From NCBI RefSeq assembly GCF_005484985.1, contig NZ_CP027942.1, forward strand, positions 2,542,001-2,606,000: a stretch of DNA of 64,000 bases, in the 5' to 3' direction. The translations under genes and the position numbers were made by a program. Of this stretch, positions 49,684 to 57,657 are shown piece after piece. The DNA is from Agrococcus sp. SGAir0287. GTDB lineage: Bacteria > Actinomycetota > Actinomycetes > Actinomycetales > Microbacteriaceae. The notes under the pieces were generated by a model that saw nothing but the letters and a program-made list of their open reading frames with translations, made no database searches and was not told where the DNA came from. The stretch's first letter is position 1. The number at the start of each line of letters is the position of its first letter.

Positions 49684-50807
49684 GTGGCGTCGGGCATCGC
49701 GCTGATCGCCGCGACCTACGGCCTCGTGCGGCTCGCCTACGGGCTCCTGCTGCCCGACGTGCAGCACGAGCTGGGCATCGATGCGCCCGCCGCCGGCGCG
49801 ATCTCCGCGAGCGCATCCGCGGTCTACTGCCTCGGCGCCGTCATCGGCTTCGTGCTGGCGCGTCGGCGCGCTCGAGCGCTCGTCGTCGCAGCGGCCTCGG
49901 CGCCGCGCTCGGTGCGGTCGGGATGGCGACGGCGGGCGACGCAGGTGCGTTCGCGATCGCGGCGATCGCCGCCTCCTCTGGCGCCGGTCTCGCCTCGCCG
50001 TCGCTCGTCGCGATGCTGCGCGTCGATCGCGCCACGGCGTCGAGGCCGCGGCTGCAGTCGGTCGTGAACGCCGGCACCGGACCGGGCATCGCCATCGCGG
50101 CGGCGCTCGCGCTCGCCGTCGACTGGCGCACGGTCTGGCTGGTCGCCGCCGTGGTCACGGCGGGCGCGGCGGTCGGCATCCTCGTGACGCATCGACCCGA
50201 GCCGGGCGTCGAGGACGACGCGGACACGGCACGCGTGTCGCGCGGATGGCTGCGCGCGCACGCGGCGCCGATCGTCGCGGCGGCGCTGCTCGGCGCTGGC
50301 TCGGCCGCCGCATGGAGCTTCGGGCGCACGATCCTCGTGGACGCCGGCGCGACCGCGACCGGCTCGACGCTGGCCTGGGTGGCGCTCGGGGCCGGGGGTG
50401 CGCTCGCGGTGCTCACGGCGGGCGTGCTCGATCGCCTCGGACCGCGACGCGCATGGACGGCGACGGTCGCGACGGTCGCGGCGGCGACCGTCGCGCTCGC
50501 GGCGTCGCCGGGCGCATCCCTCGTCGCCGTCGTCGCGCTCGCTGCCTTCGGCTGGGGCTACACGGCGGGCACGGGAGCGCTCATCGGATGGACGGCCGCG
50601 ATCGAGGCGCGGCACGCGGCGGCCGGCACCGCGATGCTCTTCGTCGTGCTCGTCCTCGGCCAGGCCGTGGGGGCCGCCGCGGTCGGCGCGCTCGAGCCGG
50701 CGATCGGGCTCCCGGCCGCCTTCGTCGCTGCCGCGCTGGTCGCGGTGCTCGCGGCCGCGACGAGCGCGACCGGCTGGTCGCGCGTGCGCGCACCGGCAGA
50801 CTGGTAG
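49684..50807 (+). pseudogene. MFS transporter interrupted by a one-base frameshift
   Basis: The first frame encodes VASGIALIAATYGLVRLAYG and the second helix VYCLGAVIGFVLARRR, then ALVVAA. At 49891-49896 (GCGGCC) the frame must move back one base to continue with GLGAALGAVGMATAGDAGAF and a complete remaining MFS sequence (ten further helices, ending GWSRVRAPADW at 50807). A missing G in a G run (GGG read as GG) would explain it. Without correction the first frame runs to a stop at 50067. I take GTG 49684 as the start because GAGGAG lies ten bases upstream; GTG 49642 would place the operator inside the gene. The protein resembles CynX/YbfB-like exporters. It is either a pseudogene or a base-calling error. 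Confidence 0.8.
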
Positions 50808-50809
50808 GC

Positions 50810-51325
50810 GTGACGACGCGGCTCCTGCTCCTGAGCGACACCCACCTGCCCGTGCGCGCGACGGCGCTGCAGGACCAGGTGTGGGGTCTCGTCGACGACG
50901 TCGACGTCGTCGTGCACGCCGGCGACTGGGTGCACGTCGACCTGCTCGACGCGCTCGAGGCGCGCGCCGCCCGACTCGTGGGTGTCGCGGGCAACAACGA
51001 CGGCGACGCGCTGTGGGCACGCCTCGGCGAGGTCGCGCGCGTGACGGTGGAGGACGTGCGGATCGCGGTCGTGCACGAGACGGGCGCCGCGGCGGGCCGC
51101 GAGCGACGCTGCGACGCACGCTTCGGGGCGGCGAGCGACGAGCCGTGCGACGTGCTCGTCTTCGGCCACTCGCACATCCCGTGGGACTCCACGACGCCCG
51201 GCGGCCTCCGACTGCTGAACCCCGGCTCCCCCACCGATCGCCGTCGGCAGCCCGTCGGCACCGTCATGCTCGCGACGATCGACGGCGCGACGATCGACGT
51301 CGAGCTCGTGCCGACGCCGCGCTGA
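50810..51325 (+). CDS. YfcE/MJ0936-type metallophosphoesterase
   Basis: A 171-residue phosphodiesterase. Metal ligands are visible: LLSDTHLP (D and H), VVHAGDWVH (D), VAGNNDGD (N), VVHETGAA (H) and VFGHSHIPW (G-H-x-H). This is a full single-domain protein of the YfcE family. The GTG at 50810 is two bases past the MFS stop, so the two were probably translated from one message. No signal peptide. Physiological substrate unknown; family members cleave phosphodiesters in vitro. Confidence 0.92.
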   Translation: MTTRLLLLSDTHLPVRATALQDQVWGLVDDVDVVVHAGDWVHVDLLDALEARAARLVGVAGNNDGDALWARLGEVARVTVEDVRIAVVHETGAAAGRERRCDARFGAASDEPCDVLVFGHSHIPWDSTTPGGLRLLNPGSPTDRRRQPVGTVMLATIDGATIDVELVPTPR

Positions 51326-51376
51326 GCCGACCGCGCTCGGCGCGTTCGCCTCGCATCGCCTCGAGACGCTCCCCAC

Positions 51377-51524
51377 CAGCTGGTCGAGGAGCGCAGGCGC
51401 GCAGCGCCTCCGCGTCACGAGACCCGAGGGACCGAACGCACGTCTCGCTTGCCGACGATCCGCACGGACGGCGGGTCTCATGACGCGAGCTCGCCCAAGG
51501 GCTCGCGCACTCCTCGACCAGCTG
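51377..51524. repeat. Large imperfect palindrome, dispersed repeat copy 2
   Basis: The left arm (51377-51426) begins CAGCTGGTCGAGGAGCGC and ends GCGTCACGAGACCCG. The right arm (51472-51524) begins CGGGTCTCATGACGCG and ends CTCCTCGACCAGCTG. The centre is about 45 bases. The right arm is closely similar to the element at 21843-21891. It occupies most of the 51326-51557 gap between two convergent genes, with no other gene visible. Confidence 0.75.
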
Positions 51525-51557
51525 CGAGGGCACCGACCCGCACAGACCAGCCAACGC

Positions 51558-51596
51558 GCGACGCGACCCCGCCCGCTCGGGACGGGGCCGCGTCGC
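51558..51596 (-). terminator. Terminator after the solute-binding protein gene
   Basis: GCGACGCGACCCCG pairs with CGGGGCCGCGTCGC (one A/C mismatch). It starts 11 bases beyond the minus-strand stop at 51608. Confidence 0.75.
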
Positions 51597-51607
51597 GGCG
51601 CGAGCGA

Positions 51608-52972
51608 TCAGCCGCCCGACACCTGCTCGTACGCGCGCATCGCGGCGTCCTGCGCGTCGGCGAGCGCATCCTCGGGGCTCGCCTCGCCCAGCAGCGCCGA
51701 GATGACAGCGTCCTGCAGCTCGGACTGCAGCTGCTGCCCCGCCGGAGTCGCGCCGAACGAGACGCCCTCGGCGGCGACGTCGTAGTACGCCTGGATCGTC
51801 GCGTCGAAGCCCGGGTAGTCGGTGGGCTGCACGTACTCGGCGCGCACCGCCTCGTCGGCGCCGGGCGAGCCGGTGAAGAGGCCCGCGTTGATGCCGTTGC
51901 GCTCGGGCTCCGCGGCCGTCGTCTCGGCGCGCGCCGCGCCCGCGGCCATCCACGCGTCCTCGCTCGTGAGGTCGAGCATCCATCGGCACGCCGCCGACGG
52001 GTGCTCGGCGCCGATCGGCACGACGAACGCCTGTCCGCTCGCCGCCGTGAAGGGCTCGCCGTCCGCGTCGAGCATCGGCGTCGCGCCGAGCTCGACCTGG
52101 TCGGCGTAGGGCGTGAGGACGTTGACGTACCACTGGTCGAACACCGCGGCCGCGACCTGGTCGGTCACGTACGGGTTGCCGTCGCCGAAGAGGTCGAACG
52201 CGTCGACGAACGAGCGCACCTGCGCGTAGCCGCCCTGCGCGTTGTAGAGGCGCTGCAGCAGCTCGATGGCCTCGACGTTCGCCGGATCGTCGAGCGACGG
52301 CACGCCGTCCTCGTCGACGATGCTGCCGCCCATCGCGAGCATCCACAGCGCAGCCTTCGACACGCCCTGCGGGTCGAAGCCGAGCCGGGTCGGGGTGTCG
52401 CCGTCGAGCACCGTCAGCTGCTCGACGGCCGCGACGAGCCCGTCGGGATCGGTGATGTCGAAGGCGGATGCATCGAGCCCCGCCTCGGCGACGACGCGCT
52501 CGTTCAGCAGGATGAGCGGCGGCTGGTAGAACTGCGGCACGCCCCACAGCTGGTCGTCGTAGGTGACGTCGGCCGCGACCTGCGGATACCAGCGCTCCTC
52601 GGGGTCCACGTCGTGCAGCGCCAGGCATTCGTCGAGCGGCACGATGAGCCCCTGCGCCGCGTACGTCGCGACGAAGTTGCGATCCATCTGCACCACGTCG
52701 GGCAGATCGCCGCTCGCAGCCTGCGCGGTGAAGCGCTGCGCGTCGAACGCGGCCGCGTCGATCTCGATCTCCACGCCGTCGAGCTGCGCCGCAGCGTGGT
52801 CGAGGCGCGACTGCCCGACGTCGTCGGCGTTCTCGAACCCCCAGACCTCGAGCGAGTCCTCCGGCTCGTCGGTGAACTCGACAGGACCTCCGGCCGAGCC
52901 GCCACCGCATCCCGCGACCGCGAGCGCCGCCACCGCGCTCGCCGCCGCCATCGTCATCCGTCCTCTGCGCAT
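51608..52972 (-). CDS. Sugar-type ABC transporter solute-binding lipoprotein
   Basis: A family-1 extracellular binding protein of 454 residues. The signal peptide ends in a lipobox (ALAVAGC, Cys near residue 22), followed by a Gly/Ser linker. Characteristic segments are SGDLPDVVQMDRNFVATYA and LWGVPQFYQPPLILLNERVV. The C-terminal half includes SVSK-like GVSKAALWMLAMGGSIVDED. The ATG at 52972 has GAGGAG six bases upstream. It lies 2.5 kb from two orphan permeases at 47100-49050 and on the opposite strand; it may serve them, but a different partner outside the window is possible. It ends at a strong hairpin. Confidence 0.9.
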   Translation of the reverse strand: MRRGRMTMAAASAVAALAVAGCGGGSAGGPVEFTDEPEDSLEVWGFENADDVGQSRLDHAAAQLDGVEIEIDAAAFDAQRFTAQAASGDLPDVVQMDRNFVATYAAQGLIVPLDECLALHDVDPEERWYPQVAADVTYDDQLWGVPQFYQPPLILLNERVVAEAGLDASAFDITDPDGLVAAVEQLTVLDGDTPTRLGFDPQGVSKAALWMLAMGGSIVDEDGVPSLDDPANVEAIELLQRLYNAQGGYAQVRSFVDAFDLFGDGNPYVTDQVAAAVFDQWYVNVLTPYADQVELGATPMLDADGEPFTAASGQAFVVPIGAEHPSAACRWMLDLTSEDAWMAAGAARAETTAAEPERNGINAGLFTGSPGADEAVRAEYVQPTDYPGFDATIQAYYDVAAEGVSFGATPAGQQLQSELQDAVISALLGEASPEDALADAQDAAMRAYEQVSGG

Positions 52973-53050
52973 CGCACGCTCCTCATGTCCTCGGTCGACT
53001 GCGACCCGAGGCCGACGGTAGGTGCGTCGTCGAGGCGCCCAGCAGGCCGT

Positions 53051-53067
53051 TGCGAAGCGCATGCGAA
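53051..53067. promoter_or_regulatory. Direct repeat TGCGAA, possible operator
   Basis: TGCGAA occurs at 53051-53056 and 53062-53067, exactly 11 bases (one helical turn) apart, in the divergent region upstream of the binding-protein gene. A TACCGT on the minus strand at 53020-53015 may be that gene's -10 box. Confidence 0.3.
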
Positions 53068-53099
53068 CCGTGCTTCACGGACCGGCGGAGCGAGCCGCG

Positions 53100-53105
53100 T
53101 ACCGT
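53100..53105 (+). promoter_or_regulatory. Leaderless-type -10 box
   Basis: TACCGT ends six bases before the ATG at 53112. Confidence 0.55.
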
Positions 53106-53111
53106 GGGAGC

Positions 53112-53462
53112 ATGCTGCAGTCCTCGGCCGCCGTGCCGCTCATCGCGTTCCTGCCCGACTGGGCGCGCGTCGTCGTGACGATCGTCGTCGCGGCGGGCAC
53201 GCTCGTCGGCATCGTCGCGGCGATCGCGTCGATGCGCCGCAACCGCGACCTGCAGGACGGCGCGCCGCCCCTGCCGCCCCGTCCGTGGTCGCAGCGCCCC
53301 GAGGAAGTGCCGCTGCCCGGTCCGCCCTCGCCCGTCGCGCCCGACGACGCGACGCTCGAGCAGCGCCTCGCCGAGATCGACGAGGCGTTCGCATCCGGCC
53401 GCATCGACGCGACCGAGCGCGAGCGCGCGCGGCGCGCCCTCCTCGGCGACGACGAGCGATGA
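53112..53462 (+). CDS. Small single-TM protein with SHOCT-like tail
   Basis: A 116-residue protein. One membrane helix near the N-terminus (VVVTIVVAAGTLVGIVAAIA, about 20-39) is followed by a basic stop-transfer (MRRNRDLQ). A Pro-rich linker leads to a short helical C-terminus with LEQRLAEIDEAFASGRIDAT and ERERARRALLG, which resembles a SHOCT oligomerisation motif. Function unknown. ATG 53112 is supported by the leaderless spacing to TACCGT. It is divergent from the solute-binding protein and 55 bases upstream of the next small gene. Confidence 0.65.
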   Translation: MLQSSAAVPLIAFLPDWARVVVTIVVAAGTLVGIVAAIASMRRNRDLQDGAPPLPPRPWSQRPEEVPLPGPPSPVAPDDATLEQRLAEIDEAFASGRIDATERERARRALLGDDER

Positions 53463-53517
53463 GTCGCGCTCGCGCCACCCGGTGGCGCGTGTCCCGCCGG
53501 CGCGAGAGGGTGGAGCC

Positions 53518-53847
53518 ATGACCGATCTGGACGACGCATTCGTGGAGGCGGTCGCGCAGACCGCCCTCGAGACCTCCCACCACGGCACCGACGTGCTGCT
53601 GCGAGCCCCGGAGGCGCCTGTCGCGTTCGACGCGGCGAGCACGCACGGCGACGACGAGGATGCGCCCGGCGCCCTCGACGGCGGCCGCGACGACGCCGTG
53701 CTCGAGGTCGTCGTCGGCGGCGAGGTCGTGGGCCTCGTCGTGCCCGTCGGCGACGGATACGGCGTGCTCGTGGTGCCCGAGGACGGCGACGAGCCCTCCC
53801 GCGAGATGGAGACGCTCGAGGACGCGCTCGACGAGCTCGGCGTCTGA
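53518..53847 (+). CDS. Small acidic hypothetical protein
   Basis: A 109-residue, very acidic protein beginning MTDLDDAFVEAVAQTALET and ending TLEDALDELGV. The centre contains a short beta hairpin, VLEVVVGGEVVGLVVPVGDG. No membrane segment or catalytic motif. The ATG at 53518 follows GGTGGAG, a plausible ribosome site. It ends 23 bases before the hairpin at 53870. Composition and length suit a small regulatory or binding protein, but I recognise no family. Confidence 0.6.
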   Translation: MTDLDDAFVEAVAQTALETSHHGTDVLLRAPEAPVAFDAASTHGDDEDAPGALDGGRDDAVLEVVVGGEVVGLVVPVGDGYGVLVVPEDGDEPSREMETLEDALDELGV

Positions 53848-53869
53848 GGCGACTCCCCCGCACATGACG

Positions 53870-53897
53870 GAAGCCCCGACCTGCTGGTCGGGGCTTC
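53870..53897. terminator. Bidirectional terminator between a small gene and tRNA-Ser
   Basis: A perfect 12-base stem, GAAGCCCCGACC with GGTCGGGGCTTC, and a TGCT loop. It follows the plus-strand gene ending at 53847 and lies five bases beyond the 3' end of the minus-strand tRNA, with short T- or A-containing flanks in both directions. Confidence 0.85.
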
Positions 53898-53901
53898 TCG
53901 C

Positions 53902-53992
53902 TGGCGGTGACGGTGGGATTTGAACCCACGGTGGAGGGTTACTCCACACAACTTTTCGAGAGTTGCACCTTCGGCCGCTCGGACACGTCACC
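53902..53992 (-). tRNA. tRNA-Ser (anticodon CGA)
   Basis: The minus strand starts GGTGACG and ends CGTCACC-G-CCA, giving a seven-base acceptor stem with an encoded CCA. The anticodon arm is CAACT-CTCGAAA-AGTTG, so the anticodon is CGA, reading UCG. A long variable arm (TGGAG-TAA-CCTCCA region) marks a class II serine tRNA, and the T-loop is GGTTCAAATCC. The 88-base body plus CCA spans 53902-53992. The preceding dinucleotides show no promoter I can assign with confidence. Confidence 0.96.
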
Positions 53993-54039
53993 GCCGTCGA
54001 GGATACACACGTCGAGGGGTCCCGCCCAAAACGGCCCGC

Positions 54040-54588
54040 TCAGCCGGCCGGGAGGTCGCGCACGCGGGCGCGATCGACGAGCACGCGCGTGGGATCCGTG
54101 CGCGAATCCTCGAGGGTCGCGCCGTCGAGGTGCCAGCCGTACCGCTCGTACGCCGCATCGGCGGCGGCGTTGCCCTCCAGCACCCACAGGTAGGCGCGCG
54201 CGAAGCCCGCGGTCGCGAGCCTGCGCTCGACCTCGTGCACGAGCGCAGCCCCGACGCCGCCGCGCGCCGCGTCGGGGTGCACGTACAGCCCGGCGAGCTC
54301 GCCCCATCCCGCACGCTCCGGCAGCCGCGCCGGGCCGAACGTCGCCCAGCCGACGACCGCGCTGTCGCGCTCGGCCACGACCATCGCGTGGCGCACCTCG
54401 CCGTCGGTGCCCTCGCCGGCGAGCGAGCGCTGCAGCCAGCGCGTCCACGAGGATGTCTTGTCGGCGACGTCGAGCGCGTCGAGCACGCTCTGGTCGATGA
54501 GGCCCGCGTAGGCGTGCTGCCATGCGGCGACGTGGATGCGGGCGACCCCGGCGGCGTCGGCGGCCGTCGCGTCGCGCACGAGCGTCAC
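54040..54588 (-). CDS. GNAT N-acetyltransferase (tandem copy 2)
   Basis: A 182-residue single GNAT domain. The acetyl-CoA loop region reads LYVHPDAARGGVGAALVHEV, and the end shows YERYGWHLDG. The opening RDATAADAAGVARIHVAAWQ is typical of GNATs with an H-x-A-x-W motif. It starts with GTG at 54588 in a GTGA overlap with the upstream GNAT, which has exactly the same length (182 residues) and similar segment order, so the two probably arose by tandem duplication and have diverged strongly. Substrate unknown. Confidence 0.88.
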   Translation of the reverse strand: MTLVRDATAADAAGVARIHVAAWQHAYAGLIDQSVLDALDVADKTSSWTRWLQRSLAGEGTDGEVRHAMVVAERDSAVVGWATFGPARLPERAGWGELAGLYVHPDAARGGVGAALVHEVERRLATAGFARAYLWVLEGNAAADAAYERYGWHLDGATLEDSRTDPTRVLVDRARVRDLPAG

Positions 54589-55133
54589 GCGTCCTCCCCC
54601 AGGTCGCGGACGCGACGGCGCTCGAGCAGCGGCACGAGCACGCCGTCGTACCCGAAGCGCTCGTCGATCCACGTGCGGCCGTCCTCGCGCCAGTCGTGCC
54701 GCTCGTAGAACGCGGCGGCGCGATGGTTGCCGTCGAGCACGTACAGGCACGCCCGCTCGAAGCCGGCGTCGCGCAGCCGCGTCTCCGCCTCGGCCATGAG
54801 CGCATGGCCGACGCCGGACGACCACGCGTGCTCGAGCGCGTAGATCGCGAACAGCTGGCCGTGGGCGGGCAGGTCGTCCTGATCGGTCGGGCCGACGCAC
54901 GCCCAGCCCACGACCTCGCCGTCGCGCTCGGCCACGAGGTCCGCGACGCGCGGATCGCGATGCCGCTGCGCCCACGTCTCCGTGCGGCGCGCGGTGCTGC
55001 GCTCGACGTCCATCCTGCGCAGCAGCGCCTCGGGCATGAGGGCCGCGTACGCCGCGCGCCACGTCTCGACCTGCACGACCGAGATGGCGCGCGCATCGTC
55101 GACGGTCGCGGTGCGCACGGTGGTGTCGGCCAT
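54585..55133 (-). CDS. GNAT N-acetyltransferase (tandem copy 1)
   Basis: A 182-residue single GNAT domain: VRTATVDDARAISVVQVETW at the start, LFAIYALEHAWSSGVGHALM as acetyl-CoA region (the loop S-S-G-V-G replaces R-G-x-G), and AAFYERHDWREDGRTW near the end. A -10 box TACCGT lies six bases before the ATG at 55133. It is followed by the overlapping second GNAT gene. Substrate unknown. Confidence 0.88.
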   Translation of the reverse strand: MADTTVRTATVDDARAISVVQVETWRAAYAALMPEALLRRMDVERSTARRTETWAQRHRDPRVADLVAERDGEVVGWACVGPTDQDDLPAHGQLFAIYALEHAWSSGVGHALMAEAETRLRDAGFERACLYVLDGNHRAAAFYERHDWREDGRTWIDERFGYDGVLVPLLERRRVRDLGEDA

Positions 55134-55139
55134 CGTCCG

Positions 55140-55145
55140 ACGGTA
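55140..55145 (-). promoter_or_regulatory. Leaderless-type -10 box, tandem GNAT operon
   Basis: TACCGT on the minus strand ends six bases before the ATG at 55133. Confidence 0.55.
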
Positions 55146-55180
55146 GCGCGATCGCTCCGTGGAGCGTCTCCCGAGGGTCC

Positions 55181-55218
55181 CTCTCGAGGCTCGCTCCGCT
55201 CGCACCTCGAGGAACGGT
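55181..55218. repeat. Dispersed repeat TCGAGGCTCGCT family, copy B
   Basis: TCGAGGCTCGCT followed by CCGCTCGCACCTCGAGGAACGG, almost the same as 45051-45085. It lies in the gap between the GNAT operon and the VOC gene, downstream of the latter. Confidence 0.6.
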
Positions 55219-55236
55219 GATGGGAGCGACGGGCGA

Positions 55237-55632
55237 TCAGACGAGCGGCACGACGCGGTGGCGTTCGAAGCCCGGCCAGCCCGCCGCGTCGACGACGCAG
55301 AAGCGGTTGCCCTCGGGGTCCTGCATGATGACGTAGTCCGCGTCGTCGGGACGCCCATCCCAGGGCACGACCTCGGCGCCGAGCGCCTCGAGCCGGGCGA
55401 CGTCGCCCGCCTGGTCCTCGGCGTAGAGGTCGAGATGGATGCGCGGCGGCAGCACCCGCTCGCTCGGCATCGCGTCGAGCGAGACGTTCGGCCCGGCGCC
55501 CGAGCGCGAGCGCAGGAGCGCGAAGTCGTCGTCCATCGGCTCGCGGACGACGTAGTCGAGCGCCGCCGTCCAGAACGCGACCTGCCGGCGCAGGTCGGCG
55601 ACGCGGATGACGATGGAGCCGACGACGAGCAT
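55237..55632 (-). CDS. VOC (glyoxalase/bleomycin-resistance) family protein
   Basis: A 131-residue protein with the paired beta-alpha-beta-beta-beta modules of the VOC superfamily. It begins MLVVGSIVIRVADLRRQVAF and contains PRIHLDLYAEDQAGDVARLE and VIMQDPEGNRFCVVD. Metal-ligand candidates are the His in RIHLDLY and the Glu in DPEGNRF. Single-domain actinobacterial members of this type have unknown substrates. The start ATG at 55632 lies six bases after TAGGGT and is divergent from radA. Confidence 0.9.
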   Translation of the reverse strand: MLVVGSIVIRVADLRRQVAFWTAALDYVVREPMDDDFALLRSRSGAGPNVSLDAMPSERVLPPRIHLDLYAEDQAGDVARLEALGAEVVPWDGRPDDADYVIMQDPEGNRFCVVDAAGWPGFERHRVVPLV

Positions 55633-55638
55633 GCGGTC

Positions 55639-55644
55639 ACCCTA
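55639..55644 (-). promoter_or_regulatory. Leaderless-type -10 box, VOC gene
   Basis: TAGGGT on the minus strand ends six bases before the ATG at 55632. Confidence 0.5.
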
Positions 55645-55697
55645 CGCTCGCGCGCGCCGGCGGCGGATGGGCCGCCTCCGGTGTCGGCGGCGCCCGG

Positions 55698-55703
55698 TAC
55701 CGT
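55698..55703 (+). promoter_or_regulatory. Leaderless-type -10 box, radA
   Basis: TACCGT ends six bases before the radA ATG at 55710. The six intervening bases are CGGGGG. Confidence 0.55.
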
Positions 55704-55709
55704 CGGGGG

Positions 55710-57065
55710 ATGGCCAGGACCGACGCGCGCTTCCGCTGCTCCGAGTGCGGCTGGCAGACCGCGAAGTGGGTCGGGCGCTGCGGCGAGTGCCAGCAGTGGG
55801 GCACGGTCGAGGAGGTCGGCGCGGCGGCGGCGGAGCGGGTGAAGGCCGCCTCCATCCCGACCTCGCGCGTCGCGCGGCCCATCACCGAGATCGACGTCGC
55901 CGACGCGCCGCGCTGGGCGAGCGGCATCGGCGAGTTCGACCGCGTGCTCGGCGGCGGCATCGTGCCCGGCGCAGCCGTGCTGTGCTCGGGCGAGCCCGGC
56001 GTCGGCAAGTCGACGCTGCTGCTCGAGGTCGCGAGCCGCGCGGCGCAGGCGGGCAGGCGCGTGCTCTACGCGAGCGCCGAGGAGTCGGTGGCGCAGGTGC
56101 GGCTGCGCGCCGAGCGCACGGGAGCGCTGCACGAACGGCTCTACCTCGTCGCCGAGACCGACCTCGCGCAGATCATGGGGCAGATCGCCGCCGTCGAGCC
56201 CGAGCTCGTCATCGTCGACTCGGTGCAGACCGTGGCGAACGCCGACAACGACAGCATCGCCGGCGGGCCGAGCCAGGTGCGCGACGTCGCGAACGCGCTC
56301 ACGCGCCTCGCGAAGACCACCGGCATCCCCATCCTGCTCGTCGGGCACGTGACGAAGGAGGGCACGATCGCCGGCCCGCGCGTGCTCGAGCACCTCGTCG
56401 ACGTCGTCATGCACTTCGACGGCGACCGGCAGACGGCGCTGCGCTTCGTGCGGGCGACGAAGAACCGCTTCGGCCCGACCGACGAGATCGGCTGCTTCGA
56501 GATGACGGGCGAGGGCATCGCGGAGGTGCCGGATCCCTCGGGCCTGTTCCTGTCGCGGCAGACGGCGCCCGACTCCGGCTCGTGCGTGACGGTGGCGCTC
56601 GAGGGTCGCCGCGCGATCCCCGTCGAGATCCAGGCGCTCGCCGTCACCTCGTCGGCACCGAATCCGCGCCGGGTCGTGAACGGCGTCGACTCGTCGCGCG
56701 TCGCGATGCTGCTCGCCGTGCTCGAGAAGCGCGTGGGACTGCGCCTGGCCGATCGCGACGTGTACGTCTCGACCGTCGGCGGCATGCGCCTCCACGAGCC
56801 GGGCGCCGACCTCGCCATCGCCCTCGCCATCGTGTCGTCGGTGCGCGACGTGCCGCTGCCCGCGCGGCTCGTGGCCGTCGGCGAGCTCTCCCTCGCCGGC
56901 GAGATCCGCCCGGCGACCGCGTCGCGCAAGCGCGTCGACGAGGCGCGCAGGCTGGGCTACGAGCACGTGCTCGACGACTCCGCCGTGCACCTGCGCGGCG
57001 CGGTCGAGACGATCACGCTGCTGTCGGATGCGCTGCGCCAGCCCGCGGGGGTCGTCGAGTTCTGA
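55710..57065 (+). CDS. radA: DNA repair protein RadA
   Basis: A 451-residue branch-migration helicase that processes recombination intermediates. The N-terminal zinc finger is CSECGWQTAKWVGRCGECQQ (about 10-29), with the usual four cysteines. Walker A is GEPGVGKSTLLLEV, Walker B LVIVDSVQT, and the RadA-specific KNRFG motif lies near residue 252. The C-terminal Lon-like domain (about 290-451) includes GADLAIALAIVSS. Length and start are normal. It is divergent from the VOC gene and has its own -10 box. Confidence 0.98.
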   Translation: MARTDARFRCSECGWQTAKWVGRCGECQQWGTVEEVGAAAAERVKAASIPTSRVARPITEIDVADAPRWASGIGEFDRVLGGGIVPGAAVLCSGEPGVGKSTLLLEVASRAAQAGRRVLYASAEESVAQVRLRAERTGALHERLYLVAETDLAQIMGQIAAVEPELVIVDSVQTVANADNDSIAGGPSQVRDVANALTRLAKTTGIPILLVGHVTKEGTIAGPRVLEHLVDVVMHFDGDRQTALRFVRATKNRFGPTDEIGCFEMTGEGIAEVPDPSGLFLSRQTAPDSGSCVTVALEGRRAIPVEIQALAVTSSAPNPRRVVNGVDSSRVAMLLAVLEKRVGLRLADRDVYVSTVGGMRLHEPGADLAIALAIVSSVRDVPLPARLVAVGELSLAGEIRPATASRKRVDEARRLGYEHVLDDSAVHLRGAVETITLLSDALRQPAGVVEF

Positions 57066-57155
57066 GGCGCGCAGGGCGCGGGGAACGGTGCCGCGACTCG
57101 CCGCCGATCGCCTGGCGCAGCCGTCGGGGTCGCCCAGCACTGCGAGCATGGAGGC

Positions 57156-57575
57156 ATGCCCGCGACGATCGCCCCGGATCGACCCCATCCCGATGAGCTC
57201 GTCGCCCTGTACGACGCCGTCGGGTGGAGCGCGTACACGCGCGACCGAGAGGCCCTGCTCGCTGGCATCGATGGCGCCTGGCTCGTCCTGGCCGCCCGCG
57301 ACGACGACGGCGCGCTCGTCGGTCTCGCTCGCGTCGTCTCCGACGGCGCGACGATCGCGTACGTGCAGGACGTCCTCGTCGCTCCGTCGCAGCAACGCAC
57401 CGGCATCGGTCGAGCGCTGCTCGACGCGATCGCGGCGCGCACGGAGGGCATCCGGCAGACGGTGCTGCTGACGGATGCGGAGCCCGGCCAGCGCGCGTTC
57501 TACGAAGCCGCCGGCTTCACCGAGGCCCACGACGTCGCTCCGCATCCGCTGCGAGCCTTCGTCCGGCTGCGCTGA
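57156..57575 (+). CDS. GNAT N-acetyltransferase
   Basis: A 139-residue single GNAT domain. The acetyl-CoA loop is VLVAPSQQRTGIGRALLDAI (Q-R-T-G-I-G), followed by TEGIRQTVLLTDAEPGQRAF and YEAAGFTEAHDVAPHP. The opening LYDAVGWSAYTRDREALLAG is typical of small GNATs such as YpeA-like or aminoglycoside-acetyltransferase-like proteins, whose substrates vary. GAGCAT ends six bases before the ATG at 57156, again matching the leaderless spacing although the hexamer is weak. Confidence 0.88.
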   Translation: MPATIAPDRPHPDELVALYDAVGWSAYTRDREALLAGIDGAWLVLAARDDDGALVGLARVVSDGATIAYVQDVLVAPSQQRTGIGRALLDAIAARTEGIRQTVLLTDAEPGQRAFYEAAGFTEAHDVAPHPLRAFVRLR

Positions 57576-57657
57576 GGCCCCCTCGACAGCAGCGACGGCG
57601 ACTCCGTCGACAGCCGTCAGGGGTCTCGCAGGCGGCGCCGGTCGCGAGAGACCCGAT

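Noticed and set aside
49642..50067. Short MFS N-terminal frame as an independent small protein
   Set aside because: After about 80 residues it turns into a basic, non-hydrophobic shadow, while the true MFS sequence continues in another frame; a frameshift explains it better. Programmed frameshifting was considered, but there is no slippery heptamer or following pseudoknot that I can see.
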